Shown: positions 19,901-27,712 of the stretch, in pieces | Position numbering within the stretch: the first letter of the stretch is position 1 | Layout: each line of letters opens with the position of its first letter | Source: JBQTGK01 sp052400665 | Lineage (GTDB): Bacteria > Bacteroidota > Bacteroidia > Bacteroidales > Marinifilaceae | DNA: 64,000 nucleotides | NCBI GenBank assembly: GCA_052400665.1 | Contig: JBQTGK010000008.1 | Strand: one strand, 5' to 3' | Program-made: the position numbers and the translations under genes | Notes under the pieces: model-generated | Seen by the model: only the letters and a program-made list of their open reading frames with translations | Databases searched by the model: none | Told to the model about the DNA's origin: nothing

Positions 19901-20089
19901 TGCATTCAATTCATATTTACCATCAATATCGGTTATGGTTCCAACTGTAGTTCCTTTTTTTACAATTGATACCCCTGGCAAAGTTACCTTATCGCTATTT
20001 GTAACTGTACCTGTTACGAGCAAATCCTGAGCCCAGGATATATGCCAGCCAAAAAGCATGATTAAGGTCAAAAATGCGATTTTTTTCAT
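16979..20089 (-). CDS. SusC/RagA TonB-linked outer membrane transporter
   Basis: A 1036-residue TonB-dependent porin. After a signal peptide (ends near SWA20) come a CarboxypepD-regulatory domain (about 23-100, ending VDEVIVTALGIKKSKKSLGYA), a plug domain (about 115-240, with the SusC hallmark PLFIVDGLPIDN) and a large beta-barrel ending in LGVKINF with a terminal aromatic residue. It pairs with the SusD at 15267 for energised import across the outer membrane. The gene follows the dipeptide epimerase by 39 bases, so epimerase, NlpC/P60, susC and susD look co-transcribed. Confidence 0.95.
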   Translation of the reverse strand: MKKIAFLTLIMLFGWHISWAQDLLVTGTVTNSDKVTLPGVSIVKKGTTVGTITDIDGKYELNAEVGTTLVFSFVGMQAQEVEFTGQKIVNVVLEAQSIGVDEVIVTALGIKKSKKSLGYAVQNIKSEELLAGNQSNMVNTLQGKIAGVSISSAGGSPGASSIIMIRGGSSLSGNNQPLFIVDGLPIDNSTNSSSEVASANRASDINPEDIESISVLKGATAAALYGIQAAEGAIIITTKKGKTGEGKISFSSTLSVDEVIGTPDIQNTYGQGSYEYNSDGDILGYDPSPGIYLQSWGDVIPEGTPTYDNISNLFDKAVTQKYNVNYSGGNDQTNIFASASYLDQNGVIENTGYEKLNLTFNAQSKFRKNLTIGVNAKYINTQTKSNKQGTSSGGSFISMLKYPVTYDARDYANEDGSQKIFMDSKEDQEFDNPYWSLDNSPNSDEVDRLIGQVNLNYKPVDFLTISYRLGTDYYSQFNKKITDFGSLIKGRSDGYLRQYEKTSRLVTSTLLVMMNKTFDEDYSLDVTLGHTVDEKKTRTTYTGGNKFQAPDIYSVSNIAADDQTLSESKYRRRSMGVFGEAKFGWKNIAFLNVTGRNDWSSTLPIGDHSFFYPSVGTSVVVSDLLEELGADITSDKFLSYLKLRATWAQVGKDASAHMSESYLTLRSWHYVPVSDGYTWNSDQAGNPNLKPEFTTSFEIGMDARFLKNRVKLDFSYYHSLSEDQLLNVRLPPAAGAYIAQLNGGSVKNEGYEALVNVSLLPRSSDFQWDMSFNFAKMESTVYDLPGELVEVNNDQSWTWNSTALGAAVLEGNLFGLKGKRPKRNENGDRIVNSDGNYSLSEDIFPDVDRMPDWTMGIINSMSYKNFRLSFLFDMSIGGDVYNATEAALTYYGLSTTSEDRSMTETFILDGVMENGVDAGGNTIYEKNTTPILKDQNYYQDQYSQNAENFIEDATYVKLRYVTLSYNLPKTFLDKIGFERMEVFATGRNLLMISDYSGVDPEIASFGASVSGSGAIGLDNLSTPNTKGFDLGVKINF

Positions 20090-20128
20090 AGTGTAAAATT
20101 TAGATTAGCAAGAAATTATCATATAAAT

Positions 20129-21271
20129 TTATAATTCTTTAATTCCAATACCTGGACTATCAGGCAAAATAATTTTTCCATTTTCCACAGTTACTCCTAA
20201 AAACGGATCATTCGATATCAAAAGATTTCCATCTAGATCAGCCCAGTCTACCACTGGAGACAATTGCGAAGCAGCACTAACTCCGCAAGAAGTTTCTGTC
20301 ATACAACCAATCATCACTTTCATATCAAGCGATCGGGCTAAGTTAATCATTTTATGTGCTTCTCTCATTCCAGTGCATTTCATTAATTTAATGTTGATTC
20401 CTGAATAAGCGCCACTTAGTTTTGGGACATCAACTAAGCGCTGAACACCTTCATCGGCAATAGTTGGCAGCGGACTATGCTGAGTTAACCATGCCATATC
20501 ATCTAAGTTATATTTGTCCATAGGTTGTTCGACAAATACAATTCCCTGTTCTTTTAACCAATGAATTTTATCTAAAGCCTCGTACTTATCTTTCCACCCC
20601 TGATTTACATCAACACATAAAGGAACATCGGTAACTTTTCGAATTGTATTAATCATTTGCTCGTCGTTACCCCGACCAATTTTCACCTTAAGAATTTTAT
20701 ATGGAGATGCCTCTTTCACCTTTTCTGTAACTACTTCAGGCGTATCGATACCTATTGTAAAAGTTGTAAGCGGAGTATTTTCCTGATTGTATCCCAAAAT
20801 TTTAAACCAGGGTTTTTCTAATAATTTTCCAATTAAATCATGAAGAGCGATATCAACAGATGCCTTTGCAGCACAATTACCCGGCGCAATAGAATCTACA
20901 TAAGCAAGAATTTCATTTAAACGAAAAGGGTCGGAAAACTGCTTAAGATTTAAACTCTTTAAAAAACGATTGGCTGTTTCATGCGATTCGCCTAAATAGG
21001 GTGGCATCGAAGCCTCCCCATAACCTACATAACCATCCCATTCAATTTTTGTAAGCATTACAGGAGTAGTAAGTCTAGAATAGGAAGCTATTGTAAAAAC
21101 ATGTTTTAACTGCAATTCATAAGGCTCAAAGCTTAATTTTAAGCCACCACCTATTCCGCCTGATTTTCTGCGTTTGTTTATATTATCACACCCATCAAGC
21201 AAAGGAAGAACACAAGCTGCTCCCAATAACATTCCAGTATTCCCTAAAAATTTTCTTCTGTTTGTTGTCAT
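20129..21271 (-). CDS. Exported dipeptide epimerase
   Basis: An enolase-superfamily enzyme of the L-Ala-D/L-Glu epimerase group, which converts the peptidoglycan dipeptide to its L,L form for use as a nutrient. Catalytic features are KVK near 194, DVNQGW near 220, VEQP near 245, ADEG near 270, KLMKCTG near 297 and a DLDG close to the C-terminus. The start at 21271 gives a twin-arginine leader (NRRKFLG) followed by a hydrophobic stretch and LLDGC, so the enzyme is probably a Tat-exported lipoprotein, unlike cytoplasmic YcjG. An ATG at 21295 would overlap the upstream gene and add eight residues. The neighbouring NlpC/P60 gene reproduces the Bacillus ykfB-ykfC pairing. Confidence 0.88.
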   Translation of the reverse strand: MTTNRRKFLGNTGMLLGAACVLPLLDGCDNINKRRKSGGIGGGLKLSFEPYELQLKHVFTIASYSRLTTPVMLTKIEWDGYVGYGEASMPPYLGESHETANRFLKSLNLKQFSDPFRLNEILAYVDSIAPGNCAAKASVDIALHDLIGKLLEKPWFKILGYNQENTPLTTFTIGIDTPEVVTEKVKEASPYKILKVKIGRGNDEQMINTIRKVTDVPLCVDVNQGWKDKYEALDKIHWLKEQGIVFVEQPMDKYNLDDMAWLTQHSPLPTIADEGVQRLVDVPKLSGAYSGINIKLMKCTGMREAHKMINLARSLDMKVMIGCMTETSCGVSAASQLSPVVDWADLDGNLLISNDPFLGVTVENGKIILPDSPGIGIKEL

Positions 21272-21285
21272 CTTATATAAGTTTC

Positions 21286-22455
21286 TTAATACCACGGATG
21301 TTCAGCAACTCTAATTATTCCTGCGTCTCCTATTCTATTTAAAACTCTTCGGCCACCGAGCCATGATATACTTCTGTAGTTATTAAAATTATCAGCTTCA
21401 GGATCAAAACTATTAATTTTCACTCTTCCCGAGGAATGAATGTATTCTCCATTTTTCATATACATTCCTACATGAGTAACTTTTACATCTGTTTTATTGC
21501 TTGCTTTTTTTCCAAAAAACACCAAATCCCCTTCTTTTAATTCCTTATAAGTCTGCTTAGGTGATATGCTATCTCCATGAAGGAACTGTAATGATGCATC
21601 GCGTGCCAATATTATACCATTCATAAAGTATACAGACTTTACAAATCCACTACAATCGACACCTTTCGAAGAAGTTCCTCCCCACAAATAAGGACGACCA
21701 ATAAATTCTTTTGCTGTTTTTGTTAGAATAGATGATTCTTTTATTTCATTCTGTTTCCAATTATCAAACTCAATACACTTGTTTTTATCCAGCTTAACAA
21801 GACGGCCATCCGGTAATTTTAAACGATAAATGTAAGATTCATTTTTTTCTATCTCCAGGATTGAACCTGCAACAACATCTGTAACAACATCTCCATTAAT
21901 CCCTTTTACAATTTCAAAAGAAGGAGTAAAAACAATTCTCTTTGAATTCCTCCAGGCTGCCATCTCTTCTTTACTTTTCAAACTTAAAGCTGCGGCATCA
22001 AGCCATGCGATATAATTATCCGGAGTTTGCACCAAATACCAAGATCCATTTTCTTTTAAAACCCTTACAGGTGTTCCTAATATAGCTTGCGAAACAAGCT
22101 CTGATGAATGTTTTGGCTCACTTCTTAGGTTCACAACACTTAAATTGACCAAACCCCAATTTTTTTCACCTAACTTCTCTTCTGGAAGTAAAACAAAATC
22201 ATCTATCAAATGAACTTTTAAACTTTTTAAGTTAGAAAATAAAGCCAATTTAACTTTTGGCAAGGATGTTTCTCCATGAACTACAAGACCATCATCAGAA
22301 AATGAGAAACTTGTAGTATAAATCGCCTCTCTGCTATCTGGAGCAAGCTGACTGCCAATCTCCTGCGAAATTTCAATCGCTTTAATTAACACATCATCTT
22401 TATTAGTACACGAAAACTCAATAATAAGTAATAATATACAACAAATATATCTCAT
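21286..22455 (-). CDS. NlpC/P60 endopeptidase lipoprotein (YkfC-like)
   Basis: A 389-residue lipoprotein (lipobox IEFSC, Cys16) with SH3-like domains in the middle (about 100-230) and a C-terminal NlpC/P60 domain. The catalytic Cys is in VDCSGFV near 268, the His in THVGMYM near 328, and a third polar residue follows in YIHSSG near 338. This arrangement matches YkfC-type gamma-D-Glu-diamino acid endopeptidases that cut free muropeptides with an N-terminal L-Ala, supplying the substrate for the epimerase downstream. A putative operator lies 4-23 bases ahead of the start codon. Confidence 0.9.
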   Translation of the reverse strand: MRYICCILLLIIEFSCTNKDDVLIKAIEISQEIGSQLAPDSREAIYTTSFSFSDDGLVVHGETSLPKVKLALFSNLKSLKVHLIDDFVLLPEEKLGEKNWGLVNLSVVNLRSEPKHSSELVSQAILGTPVRVLKENGSWYLVQTPDNYIAWLDAAALSLKSKEEMAAWRNSKRIVFTPSFEIVKGINGDVVTDVVAGSILEIEKNESYIYRLKLPDGRLVKLDKNKCIEFDNWKQNEIKESSILTKTAKEFIGRPYLWGGTSSKGVDCSGFVKSVYFMNGIILARDASLQFLHGDSISPKQTYKELKEGDLVFFGKKASNKTDVKVTHVGMYMKNGEYIHSSGRVKINSFDPEADNFNNYRSISWLGGRRVLNRIGDAGIIRVAEHPWY

Positions 22456-22458
22456 ATT

Positions 22459-22478
22459 AAATTGGTATTACATGTTAT
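22459..22478. promoter_or_regulatory. Putative GntR operator (copy 1)
   Basis: AAATTGGTATTACATGTTAT occurs here and, identical over all 20 bases, at 48378-48397. The core GTATTAC is near-palindromic, as expected for a FadR-type dimer. It lies immediately upstream of the NlpC/P60 start and downstream of a -7 element at 22486-22493, where binding would block transcription. Confidence 0.65.
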
Positions 22479-22485
22479 GTATTTC

Positions 22486-22493
22486 CAAAAATA
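22486..22493 (-). promoter_or_regulatory. -7 element of NlpC/P60 operon
   Basis: The minus strand reads TATTTTTG, matching TAnnTTTG, 31 bases ahead of the NlpC/P60 start. The same octamer is used at the nagB-fusion promoter. No strong -33 element was recognised. Confidence 0.45.
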
Positions 22494-22689
22494 TAACACA
22501 TCAGTTTAAAATCAACACTAATTTGGCATGCTATAAAACATGTAGTGAAATTTAGAACACCCTAATTACCTAAAGATATTCAACTATTTACCCCAAAATA
22601 TACTAATTTATATAATTGATCTCAAATTTCATTCGAAGGAAAATTATTTACTTATCACTAAAAAAATAATTCAATATAATTAATTTGTA

Positions 22690-23811
22690 TTACAAAGAAA
22701 TATCTTTAATCCCATTATTCTTATATAAACTTCCCAAAACAACTTTAGATCTTGCTCCAGTTACCTCTGGCAGATTACCTTCACATTCCAAAACTCTTTG
22801 TTTTGCTAACCATGCGAATGCCATTGCCTCTACCAGCTGTTCATGCACATTCAATTTAGCTGTCGTATTAATTTCAACACCCGGAGCAAATGCTCCAAGC
22901 CTTTCTAATAAGAAAGTATTAAATGCACCTCCACCACAAACATAAATGGAAGTATAATCAGGAGAATATAAATTTATTGCATCAACAATAGTTCTAGCTG
23001 TTAACTCACAAAGAGTCGCCTGAACATCCTGTTCTGAAATTTTCGAAAAATTTGTTAGATGATCTTCAATCCAATTCATATTAAACAATTCCTTTCCAGT
23101 ACTTTTAGGAGCCACTAAACCAAAGTAATCCTCCTTTAAAAAACTCTCCAGCAAACCATTACATACACGCCCGGATTTTGCCCAACTGCCATTACAATCA
23201 TATTTTTTGTCTAAACACTTTTGAATCCATAAATCCATTAAACAGTTTGCAGGCCCGGTATCCATACCAACAAACTTATCCTTATTAAGGATCGATATAT
23301 TAGCAATTCCCCCTAAATTTAAGATCACCCTATTTTCAGAATCAGAACTAAAAAATTCTTTATGAAATGCAGGAGTTAATGGAGCTCCCTCACCACCAAA
23401 AGCCATATCCATTCTTCGAAAATCTGTTACTGTCGTGATTCCAGTATTTGCAGCAATTAAATTACCATCACCCAACTGCATTGTAAAAGGATATTTACCT
23501 CTAGGATTATGAAACACTGTTTGCCCATGACAACCAATTGCGATAACATCCTTTCTATCTACACCAGCTTCTAATATCAACTTATTAATACTTTCAGCAT
23601 ACACTATTCCTAAGCGATGATCTAATTCTCCAACTTTTTGCAATACTATTTTATCAGATCTCAAAAGTTCTTTTAACTCCTCAGCTAAATTATCGGGAAA
23701 ATCATGAGACACACTTGCAATAAGTTTAATTCCTTTTTCGCTAATTGAAACCAAAACAGCATCTACACCATCTATGCTAGTTCCTGACATTACACCAATA
23801 TACATTCCCAT
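22690..23811 (-). CDS. anmK: Anhydro-N-acetylmuramic acid kinase
   Basis: Converts 1,6-anhydro-MurNAc plus ATP to MurNAc-6-phosphate, opening the anhydro ring. The 373-residue length and the N-terminal MYIGVMSGTSIDGVDAVLV are diagnostic. Further signatures are GCHGQTVFH near 95, MDTGPANCLMD near 180 and YVCGGGAFN near 310. The product is the substrate of MurQ encoded at 49419. Translation can start at residue 1 or at M3. A perfect 11-base palindrome TTGTATTACAA spans its stop codon (22685-22695). Confidence 0.96.
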   Translation of the reverse strand: MGMYIGVMSGTSIDGVDAVLVSISEKGIKLIASVSHDFPDNLAEELKELLRSDKIVLQKVGELDHRLGIVYAESINKLILEAGVDRKDVIAIGCHGQTVFHNPRGKYPFTMQLGDGNLIAANTGITTVTDFRRMDMAFGGEGAPLTPAFHKEFFSSDSENRVILNLGGIANISILNKDKFVGMDTGPANCLMDLWIQKCLDKKYDCNGSWAKSGRVCNGLLESFLKEDYFGLVAPKSTGKELFNMNWIEDHLTNFSKISEQDVQATLCELTARTIVDAINLYSPDYTSIYVCGGGAFNTFLLERLGAFAPGVEINTTAKLNVHEQLVEAMAFAWLAKQRVLECEGNLPEVTGARSKVVLGSLYKNNGIKDISL

Positions 23812-24126
23812 ATTTTACCGTAATTTAATTGCTTTTTATTCTACAAATTAAAAAATAAGCTCAAGCTATCATACATGATGTATCAATGAATTAATGGGCT
23901 ATTATCTATAAATCATTAAAAATACAATGCTCAAATTCTTCTTTTTACAGATGGGCATCGTTTCATAAAACATGCATTTTAATGACTTTAAACCGAAAAT
24001 ACACCTTTTCTCATTCAAGTTTTACACAAAAACAGTATTATATAACATTTTTCATATATGATGTATTACAAATATGGCAATTATATCTATATTTACACAA
24101 TATCTTTACTTTTAATTAAACACATT
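23812..24126. other. Divergent intergenic region
   Basis: An AT-rich spacer between anmK (leftward) and the serine hydrolase (rightward). It holds an odd palindrome ATACATGATGTAT at 23873-23885 and, at 24061-24073, ATGTATTACAAAT, which resembles the GTATTAC core of the putative GntR sites. I searched it for remnants of a glycoside hydrolase family 3 catalytic domain and saw none. Confidence 0.4.
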
Positions 24127-26052
24127 ATGACACGCTTGTACTTAATCACAATTATCTTATGTATCTTTCAATTTAAGCCTGTTGCACAAATTAAAATTCT
24201 AAATCTTAAAGATTCTATTCGTCAAGATACGGCATTAACTACGAACAATAATATTGATTCAATTACAAGTAATATTCACAAAATAATTAAGTCTATATAT
24301 GTACTGGAAAATAAAAAGAATTTAATACCAATTCAAAACTTGGAGAAAGTTCAAATTACATCCATTTCTATAGATACTTTAAATAACGCAACTCCTTTTC
24401 AATCAACACTTAAAAAATACACTAAAATATCTTGCCAAAGCATTCACCCCGACTCTTTATTTAAAGAAAATATACTAGCAAAACTTAAACTTTGTTCAAC
24501 AAATATCACAATCTTAAGTATTCACGAAATATCCTCAGATAAAACTAAAGCTGTTAATCAATTTATTTCCAGGATAAGCAATAAAAATAAGCTTATCATC
24601 ACCCTATTCAATTCTAAAGAACTATCTGTACTTAATCAAGAATTAAATCAATCAACATCGCTACTGTATACTAAAAACAACAGTCCAAAAGCACAAGAGT
24701 ATGCAGCACAAATAATCTTCGGAGGAATTTCCTCAACTGGTATTACAAATAATACAATTGGTCGATTTAAAAAAGGCTCAGGCATAAAAACCAATGGTGA
24801 AATAAGGTTTCAATACACTATACCGGAACTAGCAGAAGTTGACTCAGAAACTCTCAACAGAACTATTGACTCTGTTGCAAATCTAGGATTAAAGTTTAAT
24901 GCTTATCCTGGCTGTCAGATTCTTGTTGCAAAAGATAAAAAAGTAATTTATCACAAATGCTTTGGGTATCACACATACAATAAACTACAAAAAGTAATGC
25001 CTGATGATATTTACGACTTAGCTTCCGTTACAAAAATTACAGGACCTCTTCCTGCTATTATGAAATTTGTAGACACAGGAAAAATCAATTTAGATAAAAA
25101 ATTCTCCGAATACTGGAAAGGCTTTAAAAGAACCAATAAAGAAAATATCATTTTAAGAGATATCCTGGCCCACCAAGGAAGGTTACGCCCATGGATCCCT
25201 TTTTGGACAAATACCGTGGACAGCCTAAAAAGATTCAAGAAACGAACCTACAACTACAGACAATCTAAAAAATATCCTATTGAAGTAGCACCACAAATGT
25301 TTCTTCATAAGAATTACAAAAAGAAAATCTACAAAGCCATTAACCAATCTGAGTTACTTACAACAAAAGAATATAAATATTCAGGTCTGGCATTCTACCT
25401 GTTTCCTAAAATTATAGAAAATATATCAGGAAAAACTTTCGATAATTTTATAAAAGAAGAATTCTTTAGACCATTAGGTGCATACACATTAGACTTTAAT
25501 GCGTACAAAAACTTCCCGTTAAATCGAGTTATACCAACTGAATACGACAATTATTTTCGAAACAATCTTCTTCATGCCTATGTTGATGATGAAGGCTGTG
25601 CTATGATGGGAGGAATATCTGGCAATGCCGGCTTATTCTCTACAGCAAATGACCTTGCGAAAATGATGCAAATGTACATGCAAATGGGTAAATATGGTGG
25701 TAAAAGATACCTCTCGGAAAAAACAATGAAAGAGTTCACAAAAATCCAGTATCCCAACAATAACAATCGTAGAGGACTAGGATTCGACAAACCATTAATA
25801 GGGAATGACACTCTATGTTTACAAGAGTGCTATCCAGCCTACAGTTCAAGCAAAAGTAGTTTTGGTCATTCTGGTTTCACAGGAACATTCGTATGGATGG
25901 ATCCTGAAAACCAATTAGTTTACATCTTCTTATCAAATAGGGTACATCCAAGCAGAGCAAGTCGTGGACTCTACACAAAAAATATTCGAACTGCTATCCA
26001 CCAGGGAATTTACGATGCAATTGATAAATTTAGAGTGAATTATAAAGATTGA
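24127..26052 (+). CDS. Serine hydrolase with GH3 C-terminal remnant
   Basis: A 641-residue exported protein (signal peptide ends near PVAQ). Its C-terminal 390 residues form a class C beta-lactamase-like domain with S300-V-T-K303, Y418-S-G and H581-S-G, a set expected to be catalytically competent. The region before it (about 50-240) resembles the C-terminal domain of NagZ-type GH3 enzymes (YVLENKKNLIPIQNLE, TPFQSTLKKY, AAQIIFGGISSTGI). Bacteroidota often fuse a complete NagZ to this hydrolase; here the GH3 catalytic barrel is absent. An ATG at 24058 is in frame but precedes the signal peptide. It is divergent from anmK. Confidence 0.8.
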   Translation: MTRLYLITIILCIFQFKPVAQIKILNLKDSIRQDTALTTNNNIDSITSNIHKIIKSIYVLENKKNLIPIQNLEKVQITSISIDTLNNATPFQSTLKKYTKISCQSIHPDSLFKENILAKLKLCSTNITILSIHEISSDKTKAVNQFISRISNKNKLIITLFNSKELSVLNQELNQSTSLLYTKNNSPKAQEYAAQIIFGGISSTGITNNTIGRFKKGSGIKTNGEIRFQYTIPELAEVDSETLNRTIDSVANLGLKFNAYPGCQILVAKDKKVIYHKCFGYHTYNKLQKVMPDDIYDLASVTKITGPLPAIMKFVDTGKINLDKKFSEYWKGFKRTNKENIILRDILAHQGRLRPWIPFWTNTVDSLKRFKKRTYNYRQSKKYPIEVAPQMFLHKNYKKKIYKAINQSELLTTKEYKYSGLAFYLFPKIIENISGKTFDNFIKEEFFRPLGAYTLDFNAYKNFPLNRVIPTEYDNYFRNNLLHAYVDDEGCAMMGGISGNAGLFSTANDLAKMMQMYMQMGKYGGKRYLSEKTMKEFTKIQYPNNNNRRGLGFDKPLIGNDTLCLQECYPAYSSSKSSFGHSGFTGTFVWMDPENQLVYIFLSNRVHPSRASRGLYTKNIRTAIHQGIYDAIDKFRVNYKD

Positions 26053-26077
26053 ACAAAACTTAAAAATCTATACAAAA

Positions 26078-26105
26078 GGTCGACTTGTATTATTTTAAGT
26101 CGACC
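26078..26105. terminator. Bidirectional hairpin terminator
   Basis: A perfect 9-bp stem GGTCGACTT/AAGTCGACC with a 10-base loop between the convergent serine hydrolase (ends 26052) and symporter (ends 26136). The flanks are A/T-rich, without a long T run. Confidence 0.65.
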
Positions 26106-26135
26106 CTATTTACAATAACTAAATTCTTATCCTAC

Positions 26136-27563
26136 CTACTTTGAACGATAAGAAATTATCCACAAACCAATAAAAGTAATTAACCCATTAGCAATTAGCA
26201 ATTCAAAACCAAAACGGTATCCCCAAAATAAGCTCTCGGAGTACATATTCAAAACATACGTAAGAATTGGTGACAATAAACAAACTACAGGTACCCAACG
26301 ATCACGCACAGCGCGCTTATTCCCCATTCCAAATACAAATAAACCCAACAATGGCCCATAAGTATACCCTGCAACTTTAAAAACTGCAGTCACTACACTA
26401 TCGTTGTTAATAATATCAAAAACTACAATTACAAAAAACATGATTATTGAAAATATCAGGTGAATTAATAATCTCTTTTTGCGAGTTACATCTCCACCCA
26501 AAAAATCAACACAAAAGGAAGTTGTAAGTGCTGTTAATGCCGAATCGGCACTAGAATATGCTGCGGCTGTAATTCCCAATAAAAAAACAACGCCAGCTAA
26601 CAAACCAAAATGATTTAATGCCAGAAAAGCATACACTTCATCACTTTTTCCGCTAAGTGAAATTCCTTGTTGCTGAGCAAAAACATACAAGAGTACCCCC
26701 AAAGAAAGAAATAACACATTTGCCAAAACAAAAGAAAAGCTAAAATAGTACACATTCTTCTGGGCTTCTTTGGTATTTTTACACGTTAGATTTTTTTGCA
26801 TCATATTCTGATCTAAACCATTCATTACAATCACAACAGCAATACCTGCTAAAAACTGCTTGAAAAAATTTCGTGGCGACTGCCAATCCCAATTAAAAAC
26901 TTGAGAATATTCATGATTTTTCACACTATTCACCAGCTCAATATTATTCAAATCTAATTTTTTGGCAATAACGATAATCGTTATAACTACTGATGCCAAC
27001 ATAAATAGAGTTTGCAAAGTATCAGTCCATACAATAGTTTTAATTCCACCTCGAAAAGTATAACACCAAATCAATAAAATTGTAATTAAAACTGTAACCC
27101 AAAATGGAATATGAAATGCATTAAAAAAAGCAAGTTGCAAAACTCCCGCCACAAGAAATAATCTAAATGAAGCCCCAATAGTTTGAGACACTAAAAAGAA
27201 AAATGACCCTGTTTTATAGGTTCTAAAACCAAAGCGTTGATTTAAATAAGTATAAATTGAAACTAATTTTAATCTATAATAGAGAGGTATTAATACTTGA
27301 GCTACTACCCAATATCCAACTAAATTCCCCAAAACAAATTGAAAATAACTCCAGCCAGTATTTCCTACTTCACCTGGAACTGATATAAAAGTAACTCCTG
27401 ACAATGATGCTCCAATCATCCCAAAAGCAACCAGATACCAAGGCGACTGTCTATTTCCTGTGAAAAAAGTTTCGTTATTACTGTTTCGAGAAGTTAGCCA
27501 GGAAACAATCATCAGTAGTGCGAAATAGCCAAAAACTACTCCAAAAACAATCCAAGTATTCAT
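26136..27563 (-). CDS. Sodium:solute symporter (SSS family)
   Basis: A 475-residue inner-membrane transporter with about 13 hydrophobic segments and SSS hallmarks: the N-terminal NNETFFTGNRQSPWYLVAFGMIGASLSG and the middle segment WTDTLQTLFML. SSS transporters couple Na+ to uptake of sugars, sialic acid, amino acids or similar solutes. Its position between peptidoglycan-related genes suggests a released amino sugar or peptide as substrate, which is inference from context. It lies downstream of the GHL10 glycosidase on the same strand with a 149-base gap. Confidence 0.88.
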   Translation of the reverse strand: MNTWIVFGVVFGYFALLMIVSWLTSRNSNNETFFTGNRQSPWYLVAFGMIGASLSGVTFISVPGEVGNTGWSYFQFVLGNLVGYWVVAQVLIPLYYRLKLVSIYTYLNQRFGFRTYKTGSFFFLVSQTIGASFRLFLVAGVLQLAFFNAFHIPFWVTVLITILLIWCYTFRGGIKTIVWTDTLQTLFMLASVVITIIVIAKKLDLNNIELVNSVKNHEYSQVFNWDWQSPRNFFKQFLAGIAVVIVMNGLDQNMMQKNLTCKNTKEAQKNVYYFSFSFVLANVLFLSLGVLLYVFAQQQGISLSGKSDEVYAFLALNHFGLLAGVVFLLGITAAAYSSADSALTALTTSFCVDFLGGDVTRKKRLLIHLIFSIIMFFVIVVFDIINNDSVVTAVFKVAGYTYGPLLGLFVFGMGNKRAVRDRWVPVVCLLSPILTYVLNMYSESLFWGYRFGFELLIANGLITFIGLWIISYRSK

Positions 27564-27712
27564 TAGTGTAATATTAGGTTATAGGTATTTAGTACAAGAA
27601 TTAACCAATAAAAAACTCCTTTAGCTTAAAAAAAGAATACTCCATTAGTATCAGATTTAGTAGCCAAACTCTTTTGTAAAGCAATTCTAATCTTCTATTT
27701 TAATGATATTTT

